Source: Rhodospirillaceae bacterium
Lineage (GTDB): Bacteria; Pseudomonadota; Alphaproteobacteria; UBA8366
NCBI GenBank assembly: GCA_002722095.1
Contig: PBKG01000013.1
Coordinates: 22,396-86,395 of the forward strand
DNA length: 64,000 bases
Direction of reading: 5' to 3'
A model generated the notes under the pieces. The model did not search any database and had not been told where the DNA came from. It saw nothing but the letters and a program-made list of their open reading frames with translations. Each line of letters begins with the position of its first letter. Within the stretch, counting starts at the first letter, position 1. Both the position numbers and the translations under genes were made by a program. Shown piece by piece: positions 1 to 7,679 of this stretch.

Positions 1-624
1 CATCTGACGCATCATATAAAGCGTATTCACCCGGGACGCCGGCGGCAACGATAGGAGATGCTCGGCCATCCCCAGTGCTTCTGGCATTAACTGGTCTTTT
101 TCGACCAAGCGATTGATGAATCCCATCTGGTATAAGCGTTCAGCGGTAAAGCGGAACCCGAAGGCCATTTCCGTCGCGAACGGATGTGGAAGGTTCGCCC
201 AGTGCGCGTGGTAATGGCCACCCAGGAGCCACCGCTTGGCTTCCGAAACCTCGAACAAGGCTTCGGGTACGGCGACGCGCAGATCTGTGCGCTCGACCAG
301 CATGAACCCGCCGCCCATGGCAAAACCATTCACCGCGGCGATAACTGGCTTGGAAACCTTGCCTTCCTTCAACGGGTCCGCAACCGGCTTACCTTGGCTG
401 CCCGGCTGACCGCGCTCAAGCGCTTCTTTCATATCCTCGCCAGCGCAGAAGCCTTTGCCCGTGCCGGTAATGATGGCCACTTCGAGGTCCTTGCTCGCTT
501 CGAACTCGGTCCAGGCTTCGGCCATCAAGGTACGCAACTCGAAGCCCAGTGCATTCATCCGTTCCGGCCTGTTCAGCCGGATCACCATGATCTGATCTTG
601 AATATCGGTTTCCACCACCGCCAT
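1..624 (-). CDS. Enoyl-CoA hydratase/isomerase family protein (3' end outside window)
   Basis: These are the first 208 codons of a crotonase-superfamily protein; the C-terminal part lies beyond base 1. Members hydrate or isomerise acyl-CoA thioesters in fatty-acid or ring-degradation pathways in the cytoplasm. The CoA-binding segment RPERMNAL is at residues 20-26, the first oxyanion-hole loop GKGFCAGEDM at about 56-65, and the second, NGFAMGGGF, at about 99-107. A Glu lies in FEVSEAK (about 124-130), near the usual first catalytic Glu. The segment after it (RWLLGGYHAHW) departs from the usual GAGGTQRL, so the substrate cannot be named. The ATG at 624 has a GGGAG ribosome-binding site 8 bases upstream. 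greB lies just upstream on the same strand. Confidence 0.88.
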   Translation of the reverse strand, partial: MAVVETDIQDQIMVIRLNRPERMNALGFELRTLMAEAWTEFEASKDLEVAIITGTGKGFCAGEDMKEALERGQPGSQGKPVADPLKEGKVSKPVIAAVNGFAMGGGFMLVERTDLRVAVPEALFEVSEAKRWLLGGHYHAHWANLPHPFATEMAFGFRFTAERLYQMGFINRLVEKDQLMPEALGMAEHLLSLPPASRVNTLYMMRQM

Positions 625-706
625 GGCGTTTCTCCCAAAAATTTTGAGGTTTTATTTGACCTTAGGGTAGACCTGGGCATCGCAAGTAGCAAGCGAGGGG
701 AACCGC

Positions 707-1201
707 TCACCCGTATGAAATAGCCAGCACCTCGATCTCCATTTCGCCGTCGGGCGTGCGCACAATCGAGACCTCCCCCACCTTCTTTGCCAATAATGCT
801 TTGGCGACCGGGGATTGCCAGCTGATCTCGCCCTCTTCGTGGCGCACTTCGTCGACACCAACGATTTTTACAGTGCGCTCCGTATCATTTTCATCGACAT
901 AACCAACCGTCGCCCCGAAAAACACCTGCTCGCGATTGGTCTGCGCTTCCGGATCCACCACTTCGGCGATATCGAGGCGTTTAATCAAGAACCGAATGCG
1001 CCGATCGATCTCCCGCAGACGTTTTTTGCCGTAGATATAGTCTCCGTTCTCGGATCGGTCCCCATTGGACGCTGCCCACGCCACCACGTCGACGACCTTC
1101 GGTCGTTCGGCGGAGGTCAAATGTTTGAGTTCCGCCTGCAAACGGCGATGACCGCCGGGTGTCAGGTAATTCTTTTCAGCATTGCGAGGCGCACTGGACA
1201 T
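707..1201 (-). CDS. greB: Transcription elongation factor GreB
   Basis: A 164-residue Gre factor that enters the RNA polymerase secondary channel and stimulates transcript cleavage in backtracked complexes. The N-terminal antiparallel coiled coil covers about residues 10-80 and carries the acidic tip NGDRSENGDY (46-55), whose Asp and Glu coordinate the catalytic Mg. The C-terminal FKBP-like domain (about 85-164) contains VGVDEVRHEEGEISWQSPVA. ISW(R/Q)SP is typical of GreB rather than GreA. Length is normal for the family. The start at 1201 leaves 94 bases to the divergent monooxygenase gene. Nothing in it looks degraded. Confidence 0.93.
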   Translation of the reverse strand: MSSAPRNAEKNYLTPGGHRRLQAELKHLTSAERPKVVDVVAWAASNGDRSENGDYIYGKKRLREIDRRIRFLIKRLDIAEVVDPEAQTNREQVFFGATVGYVDENDTERTVKIVGVDEVRHEEGEISWQSPVAKALLAKKVGEVSIVRTPDGEMEIEVLAISYG

Positions 1202-1295
1202 GGCGCAACTGTAAGGCTCTTACACGAGGTCTGTAAATTCGCTAATTTCGCCCGCATCAACAGACCAACGAGACCAACAAAAGGGAGACCCGGTC

Positions 1296-1592
1296 ATGGC
1301 CGCGCACGCGCTTTGGATCAAATTCACCATCAAGGATGGCTGCATGGACGAATTCATGGAAGCCGCAATGTACGACGCCAAACATTCCATGGAAGATGAA
1401 CCGGCTTGCCAGCATTTCCGCGTTCTGACCAAAGAAGACGAGCCGAATTCGGTTTATTTCCTCGAGGTCTATGACGACAAGGAAGGCCATGCGACCCACC
1501 GGACCATGCCGCATTACGCCGTATTCGCCGAAGTCGCCGACCGTGTGGTCGAAGATCGGGACCGGAACGAGCTCCTAATTCACAACCCGTAA
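1296..1592 (+). CDS. Antibiotic-biosynthesis-monooxygenase (ABM) domain protein, quinol monooxygenase-like
   Basis: A 98-residue single-domain protein of the dimeric ferredoxin-like ABM/YgiN superfamily. It has the usual order of a beta strand (HALWIKFTIKDG), a helix (MDEFMEAAMYDAKHSM), then PACQHFRVLTKED, VYFLEVYDDKEGHATHR and a final helix HYAVFAEVADRV. Relatives are cofactor-independent monooxygenases acting on quinols or aromatic polyketides, or are of unknown function; the substrate is not readable here. A GGGAG site lies before the ATG at 1296. It is divergent from greB and convergent with the dienelactone hydrolase gene. Confidence 0.82.
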   Translation: MAAHALWIKFTIKDGCMDEFMEAAMYDAKHSMEDEPACQHFRVLTKEDEPNSVYFLEVYDDKEGHATHRTMPHYAVFAEVADRVVEDRDRNELLIHNP

Positions 1593-1613
1593 GGGCTCGG
1601 CTTCTACCGAACC

Positions 1614-2336
1614 CTATTTCAGCTTGGAATCGAAATAGGCGATTGCCTTGCCCCAGGCGTCTTCGCTGGCTTCCGCATTGTAGCGGTCTTCGGCGTATGC
1701 GTCCTGAAAGCCGTGGCCCGCGCCGTCGTAACCGTGGAATTCGTGCTCGATTCCAGCCGCCTTAAGGGCAGCGGAATAATCTCCCACGTCTTCCGGCGAT
1801 GGGCCTTGGTCATCATTACCGAATAGACCAAAAACCGAGCACGGCATCTGCGAGGCAAGTTCTATTGGTGGCGGCGTGTTCGGCCCCATGGCGACCTTGA
1901 TACGCCCGCCATAGAAAACCGTGCAGGCTTTATAGTTTGGATTGTTGACCGCGCTTACCCAGGCGACCCGGCCGCCCCAGCAATGCCCGACGATGCCGAT
2001 GCGTTCTCCATCGACCGCATCGTGACCGGCGAGCCAATCGAACGCTGCCTGACAATCCGCCGCGACCCAGTCATCGCGAAATTCATCGCGTTTGACCTGC
2101 ATTTCTTCTTCTTTCGGCCAATAATGAAAAATGAACGGGCACGCCACCGCATAGCCCGCATCGCAATAACGCTCGCAGACGCTCAAGGTGAACTTGTCGT
2201 TTTCGATGCCGGTGTGGCCGATCGGAATATGCATTGCCACGACCAGGCCTGGATGCGGTCCATCGCCGTCCGGCAGATAGGTGAACAATTCCATAGGGCT
2301 GTCGTTGACGGTGAGATTTTCGATGCTGTGTTGCAT
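1614..2336 (-). CDS. Dienelactone hydrolase family protein
   Basis: A 240-residue alpha/beta hydrolase of the dienelactone hydrolase family, which opens lactone rings in chlorocatechol pathways or acts on related esters. The nucleophile elbow GHCWGG is at residues 118-123 with Cys119. A candidate acid lies in GNDDQGPSPED (about 173-183), and the catalytic His is in GAGHGF (His208). Longer in-frame starts exist, but the ATG at 2336 has a strong AGGGAGG site 6 bases upstream and begins at the first recognisable strand. The TauD-type dioxygenase is 22 bases upstream on the same strand, so the two probably form one transcript. Confidence 0.88.
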   Translation of the reverse strand: MQHSIENLTVNDSPMELFTYLPDGDGPHPGLVVAMHIPIGHTGIENDKFTLSVCERYCDAGYAVACPFIFHYWPKEEEMQVKRDEFRDDWVAADCQAAFDWLAGHDAVDGERIGIVGHCWGGRVAWVSAVNNPNYKACTVFYGGRIKVAMGPNTPPPIELASQMPCSVFGLFGNDDQGPSPEDVGDYSAALKAAGIEHEFHGYDGAGHGFQDAYAEDRYNAEASEDAWGKAIAYFDSKLK

Positions 2337-2358
2337 GGCTGCCTCCCTGTTTGTCGGT

Positions 2359-3252
2359 TTAGGCGGATACGTTGCCCGTTTCGTCGAATTCCGACAACGG
2401 CATCGCCGGTCCATAAGGTCTTGTGCCCTTCAAAATGGTCTTGTGCAAGAGCCGCGTCGCGGTTTCGGGATAGTCGAAATAGGCCTGATGAAGCGCCGAC
2501 CTGTTATCCCAGATCAACAGATCCCCTTTCCGCCATTGATGCTTATAGAGAAACTTCGAATTTTCGAGCCGGTCGAGGATATCCAAAAGAACATCCCGGG
2601 TCTCGTCGGGGGTGAGGCCTTCGACACGATCGGTTTTAACCCCATGAAAATAGATTGCCTTGGTGCCGGCCTCCGGATGAGTACGCACCAGCGGATGATG
2701 GTTCCCTTCTTCGAAGCGTGTCTTCTCGTCAAAAATAAATGCCTTGGATGCCTCCGCAAGGCGAGCGCGCCCACCCGTGCGGAGCGGCACCACGCGCATG
2801 GTATCAAGCTGGCGACGCATTTCGACGGGCAGGCTTTCATAGCCGTCTCGGGTATTCAAAATTCCCGTTGCGCCACCACTCTCGGGCACTTCGAGCGCAT
2901 ATAGAACCGTGTAGTTAGGTGGATCGATTTCGTCCGCGTCGTCGGTGTGCCAAACCCGGCCATGCTTGATCCGATTGCCCTTGTCGTCGCGGGCTTGATT
3001 GGACACTTCGATGACATGAGGACTTTCGGAAATACCAAATTCGGATTTATAGCGTTCGACCTTCAACGGGCCGAAGATCTGGACCGCCTCGGCGTATTCC
3101 GGCGGGCTCAACACCTGATCGCGAAATACCAACGCGATGTGGCGCACCAATGCTTTATTCAGCTTTTCAACGGTTGCCGGGTCGAACTTGGCCTTTAGAT
3201 CGATGCCCGTCACCTCGGCAGCATGGGTTTCACTTAATGGAGTAATCTGCAT
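2359..3252 (-). CDS. TauD/TfdA family Fe(II)/2-oxoglutarate dioxygenase
   Basis: A 297-residue enzyme of the taurine/2,4-D dioxygenase family. These couple 2-oxoglutarate decarboxylation to hydroxylation of a substrate, often releasing sulfite or an alcohol. The iron ligands are visible as the HxD pair in VWHTDDAD (His102, Asp104) and the distal His in NRSALHQA (His255). The 2-oxoglutarate-binding Arg follows in the TATRLLHKT region (about 267). The ATG at 3252 follows a purine-rich GGGAGGGAGAGGG site. It sits directly upstream of the dienelactone hydrolase. The substrate is unknown. Confidence 0.9.
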   Translation of the reverse strand: MQITPLSETHAAEVTGIDLKAKFDPATVEKLNKALVRHIALVFRDQVLSPPEYAEAVQIFGPLKVERYKSEFGISESPHVIEVSNQARDDKGNRIKHGRVWHTDDADEIDPPNYTVLYALEVPESGGATGILNTRDGYESLPVEMRRQLDTMRVVPLRTGGRARLAEASKAFIFDEKTRFEEGNHHPLVRTHPEAGTKAIYFHGVKTDRVEGLTPDETRDVLLDILDRLENSKFLYKHQWRKGDLLIWDNRSALHQAYFDYPETATRLLHKTILKGTRPYGPAMPLSEFDETGNVSA

Positions 3253-3581
3253 CCGCCCTCTCCCTCCCGCGAATACGATTGACCGTAAGAATGATATCGG
3301 CGGGAAGCGAGGGCGGCAAGGATAGGTTCAGGGCATCTCTTTAACAGCTTATCCCAATTTATTTTTTTCAAATTCGAGACAGTAGGTAGCTACGTAAATA
3401 CTCGTGACAGCTATCGTGCGAATCCAGTTTTAATCTGGGGAAAGTGATCGACGGTGGTCGCAAGCAGGATTCGCCGCATCTCATATTCTGTGCCAGCCGG
3501 AGGAGAACGCTGGGCTCCACTCCGACCGGAAATTCGTTTAACGCACAGAGATTTAGAAGAGAGCCGGCAACCTGGCCAGCT
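3253..3581. other. Intergenic region, no gene recognised
   Basis: This 329-base stretch separates the dioxygenase start from the phage-like gene pair. It holds the upstream region of the dioxygenase gene and a T-rich tract at about 3357-3370. Open frames here have no ribosome-binding site and no recognisable product. Confidence 0.5.
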
Positions 3582-3851
3582 CTACGCGTCCTCAGCGCCG
3601 ACCCAATCCTCAAGGCCTTTGATGGAAGCATAGACCCCGGCACGGTCCTGATCAGCAACATAGTCGTCGCCGGCAAGGGTCACCTGGGCAGCCGTCAACG
3701 GCTGTGCACCGTCATGGCGGGCCTTCTCATTCAAATATCCATAGAGAACGATCTGCTTGCCGCCTCCTTTGAAATCTTCCTGATTGGAACCGATATTCCA
3801 GTATTCGACGTCGATGCCGAATTCACTTGGTTTGACTAGTTTAAGTGCCAT
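3582..3851 (-). CDS. Small phage-like protein of unknown function
   Basis: An 89-residue acidic protein. Its opening pattern (MALKLVKPSEFGIDVEYWNI, then a strand and GYLNEKAR) resembles small virion-associated proteins seen near tail genes in alphaproteobacterial prophages; this is family memory, not a search result. There is no signal peptide or membrane segment. The ATG at 3851 has an AGGAG site and starts 13 bases after the stop of the tail-tubular-protein fragment, so the two are co-transcribed. The function is unknown. Its survival with a good ribosome-binding site suggests it is expressed even though the prophage has decayed. Confidence 0.6.
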   Translation of the reverse strand: MALKLVKPSEFGIDVEYWNIGSNQEDFKGGGKQIVLYGYLNEKARHDGAQPLTAAQVTLAGDDYVADQDRAGVYASIKGLEDWVGAEDA

Positions 3852-3863
3852 TGAGAGTCTCCT

Positions 3864-4202
3864 TTATGCATTGGCAATGGTTGTGACGGTCCCGCTGGAA
3901 CCGCGATATTTGAGCGCACCGTTTTCGTTATCGTGGACCTCGATGGTGCGGATCCAGTCGGGCGGCAGCGGAAAACTGTATTCGAACTCGTAAGACGGCG
4001 CCGTCGAGGATGCCGCTAACTGCAGGCGCTTGGTAGCGAAATTCCAGGTGTGTTGTTCGAGCAGCAGATCGCGCAAGGTCGCATAGCGTTCATCACACGC
4101 CTTGGCGTTCTTGGTGTTCTGGCTGAGTGAGGTGATCCGGTTATTGCCGCTGATGCCGATCTTCGACAAGGCGGCATTGCAGATTTCGACTTCGGAAGCC
4201 AT
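3864..4202 (-). CDS. Truncated phage tail tubular protein A (T7 gp11-like) homologue
   Basis: A 112-residue protein starting MASEVEICNAALSKIG. It continues with DERYATLRDLLLEQHTWNFATKRLQL and SFPLPPDWIRTIEV, the N-terminal pattern of T7 gp11-type tail tubular proteins that join portal and nozzle in podovirus tails. Known members are near 190-200 residues, so the C-terminal half is missing and the gene stops soon after the region aligned with DWIRTIEV. Upstream in-frame codons lack a ribosome-binding site, while the chosen ATG follows GGAGTCCTCCC. With its small partner it looks like a prophage remnant. Alternatively it is a short structural variant of this family. Confidence 0.65.
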   Translation of the reverse strand: MASEVEICNAALSKIGISGNNRITSLSQNTKNAKACDERYATLRDLLLEQHTWNFATKRLQLAASSTAPSYEFEYSFPLPPDWIRTIEVHDNENGALKYRGSSGTVTTIANA

Positions 4203-4357
4203 GGGAGGACTCCTTCGATGGGTTGGTAATCGGAAATTGGGAAAGAACTGACGGGGACCGCGGGGACATCGCGAGCGCCCATTGGCCATTGATCTCCCCT
4301 CCCGGGCAGACCATGATGCGGCGATTTTTCGAATTACGGCCCTTTTGGGGGAATTCC

Positions 4358-4864
4358 ATGGACGAAATGTTCCGCTACATCGACCTGTACGGCACTTTTT
4401 TCGTGATCTTTATCGCCGGCGGCGGATTCGGCTACGGCGTGTCGCAGTCCATTCGCGTCACCGAAATCGCGCTCGATCTGTGGCGCGACGGCGCGCGGGA
4501 CTGCATCCCCTTCCTGACCCCACCTTGGTCCGGGCCGATGAAATTCATATGTTTTCTAACCGCGGCCGGTTTCACCTATTCGGATGCGCAAACCCGCGGC
4601 ACGGATGCCTGGCTCTACGGGGTAACCTCCTTTTTGATCGGATTTGCGGCCATCTATGGCTGGATCGGCGATAAGGAGAAAACCGACCGCTGGCTCCCGG
4701 GCATGCACGCGCGAATGAAAATTCGTCGCGGCCAGCTCAAGACCCTCGGCCAACGGGACAAGTCCGACGCCTTGGAAACCCTGATCGAAAAGTTCGAAGA
4801 GCGCTATCCGCAATTCCGCGCGCCGGAACCAAAACAACCCATGAAGGGCCCGTTCGGCAGCTAG
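4358..4864 (+). CDS. Unknown inner-membrane protein
   Basis: A 168-residue protein that I do not recognise. It shows about three hydrophobic segments: FFVIFIAGGGFGYGV near residues 12-30, MKFICFLTAAGFTY near 60-75, and WLYGVTSFLIGFAAIYGWI near 82-100. A charged cytoplasmic tail of about 60 residues follows, ending EPKQPMKGPFGS. The ATG at 4358 follows a GGGGGA site 6 bases upstream; longer starts have none. It is convergent with the Sel1-repeat gene and next to the phage-like pair, but has no clear holin features. The function is unknown. Confidence 0.6.
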   Translation: MDEMFRYIDLYGTFFVIFIAGGGFGYGVSQSIRVTEIALDLWRDGARDCIPFLTPPWSGPMKFICFLTAAGFTYSDAQTRGTDAWLYGVTSFLIGFAAIYGWIGDKEKTDRWLPGMHARMKIRRGQLKTLGQRDKSDALETLIEKFEERYPQFRAPEPKQPMKGPFGS

Positions 4865-4872
4865 CCAAGCGC

Positions 4873-5982
4873 CTAGCGCTGATACCCGAATCTACGCGCG
4901 TTCCGAGTAATACTCTTATTGCCGGGCAAGAGTTCGAGCGCTCTGTCCCAAGCCTTGTAGGCGGCTTGTTTTTCGCCGAGCTTCATCAAAACCGTAGCCA
5001 AGGTGTCCCAGAAATGGCCTTTTTTGGGCTTCGATTTCACCGCCGACTTGGAGAGCCTGAGCGCGGCCTCATATTTCGCCTGGGTCATTAAAATCTTGGC
5101 GAGATTGTTTTTCGCCGACGCGTCGCCTTTCGTCGCGGCTTTTTCCAGCCAGAACTTCGCTTTATTCAGATCTTTCGGCACGCCACGGCCGGCAAGATAG
5201 AGCGTCCCCAGATTACCCATTGCCGCTGCGTATTCCTGCTCGGCGGATTTACGCCACCAATAGGCTGCCTGTTCGAAATCCCTTCGGCCAAGCTTTCCGG
5301 AATAGTAAAGAAAACCGAGCTTTGCTTGCGACTTGGCGTCGCCGGACTTGGCTTTTTGCCGCAGCCGCTCGACCTTGGTCGCCGACGTCGAGGCACCGCT
5401 TCTGGCGGTACCGGCCCCGCTCGCGCCGCTCCCCGAACCGCTTGCCGCACTGTCGGACGCAACGCCCAGCTTTCGCAGCCGTATTTTGGCCTGTTTCAGG
5501 CCCTGCGCCGCGGCCTTCCTATACCAATGGATTGCCTCGTCCCGATCACCGGCAACGCCGATACCCCGTTCATACATGCGGCCGAGACTGAACTGCCCCG
5601 CAGGGTGGCCGAGGCGCGCGGATTTACGATACCAGATCAAAGCCTCGGCCCGGTCGCGCACGACCCCGAGACCTTTCAGATACATATTGCCGAGATTGTT
5701 CGCCGCTTTGGGATTTCCCTGCCGCGCCGCCTTGCGATACCAGTGCAGCGCCTTGGCAAAGTTCTTTTTGACCCCGTTGCCCTGGTGGTAGGAAACGCCG
5801 ATCGCGAATTGCGCCTCCGAATGGCCTGCCTTGGCGGCCTTTTCCCAATACAGAGCCGCGGCCACTTTGTCCCCGGCCTTATGGGCTTGAAGGCCCGCAG
5901 CAAAATCTTCTTTCGGCCCGGCCCACGCCGCCGACGTTAGCGCCAGCCACAGCGCCCACGTTCCGATTACCAAATACCGCAT
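4873..5982 (-). CDS. Secreted Sel1/TPR-repeat protein
   Basis: A 369-residue exported protein. The signal peptide MRYLVIGTWALWLALTSAAW ends near residue 21-22. It is followed by Sel1-like repeats of about 36 residues with the typical A..LG..Y..G.GV..D...A..WYRKAA..G pattern: three in tandem, a Gly/Ser/Ala-rich linker (ASGSGSGASGAG), then two more, and a final TPR ending DRALELLPGN. Such proteins act as scaffolds for protein contacts in the periplasm or envelope; the partner is unknown. ATG codons occur at 5985 and 5982. The second gives better spacing from AAGGA and was chosen. Confidence 0.85.
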   Translation of the reverse strand: MRYLVIGTWALWLALTSAAWAGPKEDFAAGLQAHKAGDKVAAALYWEKAAKAGHSEAQFAIGVSYHQGNGVKKNFAKALHWYRKAARQGNPKAANNLGNMYLKGLGVVRDRAEALIWYRKSARLGHPAGQFSLGRMYERGIGVAGDRDEAIHWYRKAAAQGLKQAKIRLRKLGVASDSAASGSGSGASGAGTARSGASTSATKVERLRQKAKSGDAKSQAKLGFLYYSGKLGRRDFEQAAYWWRKSAEQEYAAAMGNLGTLYLAGRGVPKDLNKAKFWLEKAATKGDASAKNNLAKILMTQAKYEAALRLSKSAVKSKPKKGHFWDTLATVLMKLGEKQAAYKAWDRALELLPGNKSITRNARRFGYQR

Positions 5983-6106
5983 CATCGTCCTTGCACCGGT
6001 TCCCTTACCGATCGTCACCGGCATGATAGGCAGCGGGGCTGACAAATGAAAGCACCGGTTCCCAGATAACGATGTTTTGACCATCGCACACCGTTACACT
6101 CTTTAC

Positions 6107-6137
6107 TTGCAATTACCCGTCGGTTTCATCCTATAAT
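6107..6137 (+). promoter_or_regulatory. Candidate sigma-70-type promoter placing transcript start at the ATG
   Basis: TTGCAA at 6107-6112 and a consensus TATAAT at 6132-6137 are 19 bases apart. The ATG of the next gene is at 6143, only 6 bases after the -10 box, so the transcript would be leaderless. No ribosome-binding site is visible before that ATG. Confidence 0.45.
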
Positions 6138-6142
6138 GCGGT

Positions 6143-6673
6143 ATGAACGCACCGGCTCGCGAGACCGAGCTCGAATTCGACGACCAGCTCGTCTATCCGG
6201 AATATTTCGTTGATGTTGCGGCGGAACAGGAAGCGCCGCGACGCTTCTTTGAGTGGGCGCTGGAGACGCATTTCGAGCAGGCCTGGGAAGAGGATTCGGA
6301 AATCGACGTGATCGAAATTCGCGAAGAGCGCCTTCGCCTGTCGATCACCAAAATTCAATACAAGCATAAGACCCGCACTTGCATGCTGGTCAGTTTCGGA
6401 TCCCACGGCAACTTCACAATCCGCGTCAGCGTCCGCTATGACGGCGATCAGGCGATCGAGTGGAAGATCGAATATCTCTCCGGCGACTATAATTTCGTCA
6501 CCCGCTTCTTTACCGAAATTTGGCCGGATTACGTGGCGCCGCCGCTACCGTCGCCCTTTTTCGATTATCTCGGCCGCCGGCGCTTGCAGCAAAAGCGAAA
6601 TCCCGCCTGCCCCGGCTCGCCGATCGGCCATAGGCACTCGCGCGGGCCCGGAAAGCCGAGATCGAACGGGTAG
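6143..6673 (+). CDS. Unknown protein, convergent with and overlapping the gcrA-like gene
   Basis: A 176-residue acidic protein that I do not recognise. It has alternating strand-like segments (LRLSITKIQYKHKTRTCMLVSF, NFTIRVSVRYDG, AIEWKIEYLSG) and no signal peptide. The last 36 codons are antisense to the 3' end of the gcrA-like gene. There the protein becomes Arg/Pro/Gly-rich (LGRRRLQQKRNPACPG), which suggests that the original C-terminus lay near SPFFDYL and that the stop was lost or shifted. No ribosome-binding site precedes the ATG; a consensus -10 box ends 6 bases before it, so a leaderless message is likely. Confidence 0.5.
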   Translation: MNAPARETELEFDDQLVYPEYFVDVAAEQEAPRRFFEWALETHFEQAWEEDSEIDVIEIREERLRLSITKIQYKHKTRTCMLVSFGSHGNFTIRVSVRYDGDQAIEWKIEYLSGDYNFVTRFFTEIWPDYVAPPLPSPFFDYLGRRRLQQKRNPACPGSPIGHRHSRGPGKPRSNG

Positions 6674-6873
6674 TAGCCGTTGCGTTTGAAGAAGGCTCGC
6701 GCCGGATTGATCTTGATCGGCGACGGCCGGCGGGCGAGGCCCAGACGCCGTGCCTTGCCGATGACCGCGTCGCGCGAGGCGCCGTCGATATGAAGCGCGA
6801 TCTCCCGCGCGCTGTCGCCGCGCTGCCAAAGCAGCTTCAGAGTGCGCACATGATTTTCGGTCCACTGAAACAA
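6565..6873 (-). CDS. Short GcrA-like cell-cycle regulator
   Basis: A 102-residue protein with both signature parts of GcrA, the alphaproteobacterial factor that binds sigma-70 RNA polymerase at methylated promoters. The N-terminal helix-turn-helix reads WTENHVRTLKLLWQRGDSA, then REIALHIDGASRDAVIGKARRLGL (residues 4-47). The C-terminal motif is ECLWPIGEPGQAGFRFC (79-95). Typical GcrA is about 160-175 residues, so the linker is very short here. The likely start is TTG at 6873 behind GGGAG; an upstream TTG lacks a site. Its place among phage-like genes suggests a phage-borne or accessory paralogue rather than the main gcrA. Confidence 0.78.
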   Translation of the reverse strand: MFQWTENHVRTLKLLWQRGDSAREIALHIDGASRDAVIGKARRLGLARRPSPIKINPARAFFKRNGYYPFDLGFPGPRECLWPIGEPGQAGFRFCCKRRRPR

Positions 6874-6895
6874 GGGTGTCTCCCTGCTGGGATGG

Positions 6896-7234
6896 TTGAT
6901 GATCGGGGGCGTTTCCTCACCGCCTGCCGGGCACGGGCCCAAAAAAGCCCGGCAAGACCGGCCACGATCACGCAGCCGGCCTTACCGGTCAGTGGGGAGG
7001 AACGATCGCGTACCGGGGGCGGCAGTACTGCGATGCGCTTTCGAGAAAGCGCACCGGCCCAGGGACCGCCGCCGCGCCCATGCCGAAGCCCGCGCCGAGG
7101 CGCTCGAAGAAGCCGCCAAGCTGGTCGAAGACATGGGAGCTGCGGTCATTGCCAGCGAGGCCGCGGCGAAACTCCGTGCCCTTGCGGCCGATGATGAGGA
7201 TACACCCCCGCATAAGGACAAAGCCGCCGCATAG
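6896..7234 (+). pseudogene. Possible decayed gene upstream of the ArsR unit
   Basis: The open frame encodes a low-complexity basic N-terminus and then a helical segment AEARAEALEEAAKLVEDMGA plus AAAKLRALAADDED near its end. Only this last part (about 7080-7234) looks like real coding sequence. A neighbouring frame (from about 6999) reads IAYRGRQYCDALSRKR before entering it, which would fit one frameshift. No convincing start was found. It may be a relic of a small phage or plasmid protein, or chance. Confidence 0.25.
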
Positions 7235-7260
7235 GGCTTGACCATCGCCCATATCCCTAT

Positions 7261-7282
7261 TAGTAAACCATATGGTTTACTA
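7261..7282. promoter_or_regulatory. 22-bp perfect palindrome, ArsR-type operator
   Basis: The core AAACCATATGGTTT extends to a perfect 22-base palindrome centred between 7271 and 7272. It contains the ATG of the arsR-type gene at 7272-7274. It is the only long perfect palindrome nearby and is the natural binding site for the encoded regulator, giving autorepression of the regulator/GST unit. Confidence 0.7.
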
Positions 7283-7643
7283 TTTATCGGCCACGTCCCA
7301 AACATCCGGCATTGATGCTGCTTTCAGCGCCCTTGGCGATCCGACCCGGCGGGCGATTTTGCTGGCTTTGGTGTCAGAAGACGAGCTTCCGCTCTCGCAA
7401 TTGGCTGTCCCGTTCGAGATGTCGCTACCGGCGGTCTCGAAGCATGTACGGGTGTTAAGCGCGGCGGGGCTGGTCACCGTGGAGAAGCGCGGACGCGTGC
7501 GCTATTGCCGCCTTAACCGACAACCGCTCGAAGCCGCAGCGGATTGGCTGACACCGGTATTGGATCGGCCCACCACGCCCCCTGCCCCCGCATATTTGCG
7601 CGAATATGCCGGGCCCGGCGGAGAAATCAGGACATTGCACTAA
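7272..7643 (+). CDS. ArsR-family transcriptional regulator
   Basis: A 123-residue winged-helix regulator. The core FSALGDPTRRAILLALVSE at about residues 18-36 and the recognition helix region MSLPAVSKHVRVLSAAGLV (about 51-69) are diagnostic. The wing is VEKRGRVRYCRL. There is no metal-binding CxC pair, so it probably belongs to the non-metal ArsR branch that often controls START-domain or detoxification genes. The ATG at 7272 lies inside a 22-base palindrome and has no ribosome-binding site, so the start may be leaderless or translation may begin later (for example near AAFSALG). A GST gene follows after 36 bases. Confidence 0.88.
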   Translation: MVYYLSATSQTSGIDAAFSALGDPTRRAILLALVSEDELPLSQLAVPFEMSLPAVSKHVRVLSAAGLVTVEKRGRVRYCRLNRQPLEAAADWLTPVLDRPTTPPAPAYLREYAGPGGEIRTLH

Positions 7644-7679
7644 CCGATCACCGTTCGTTTCAGGAGGAGGAACCAAACG

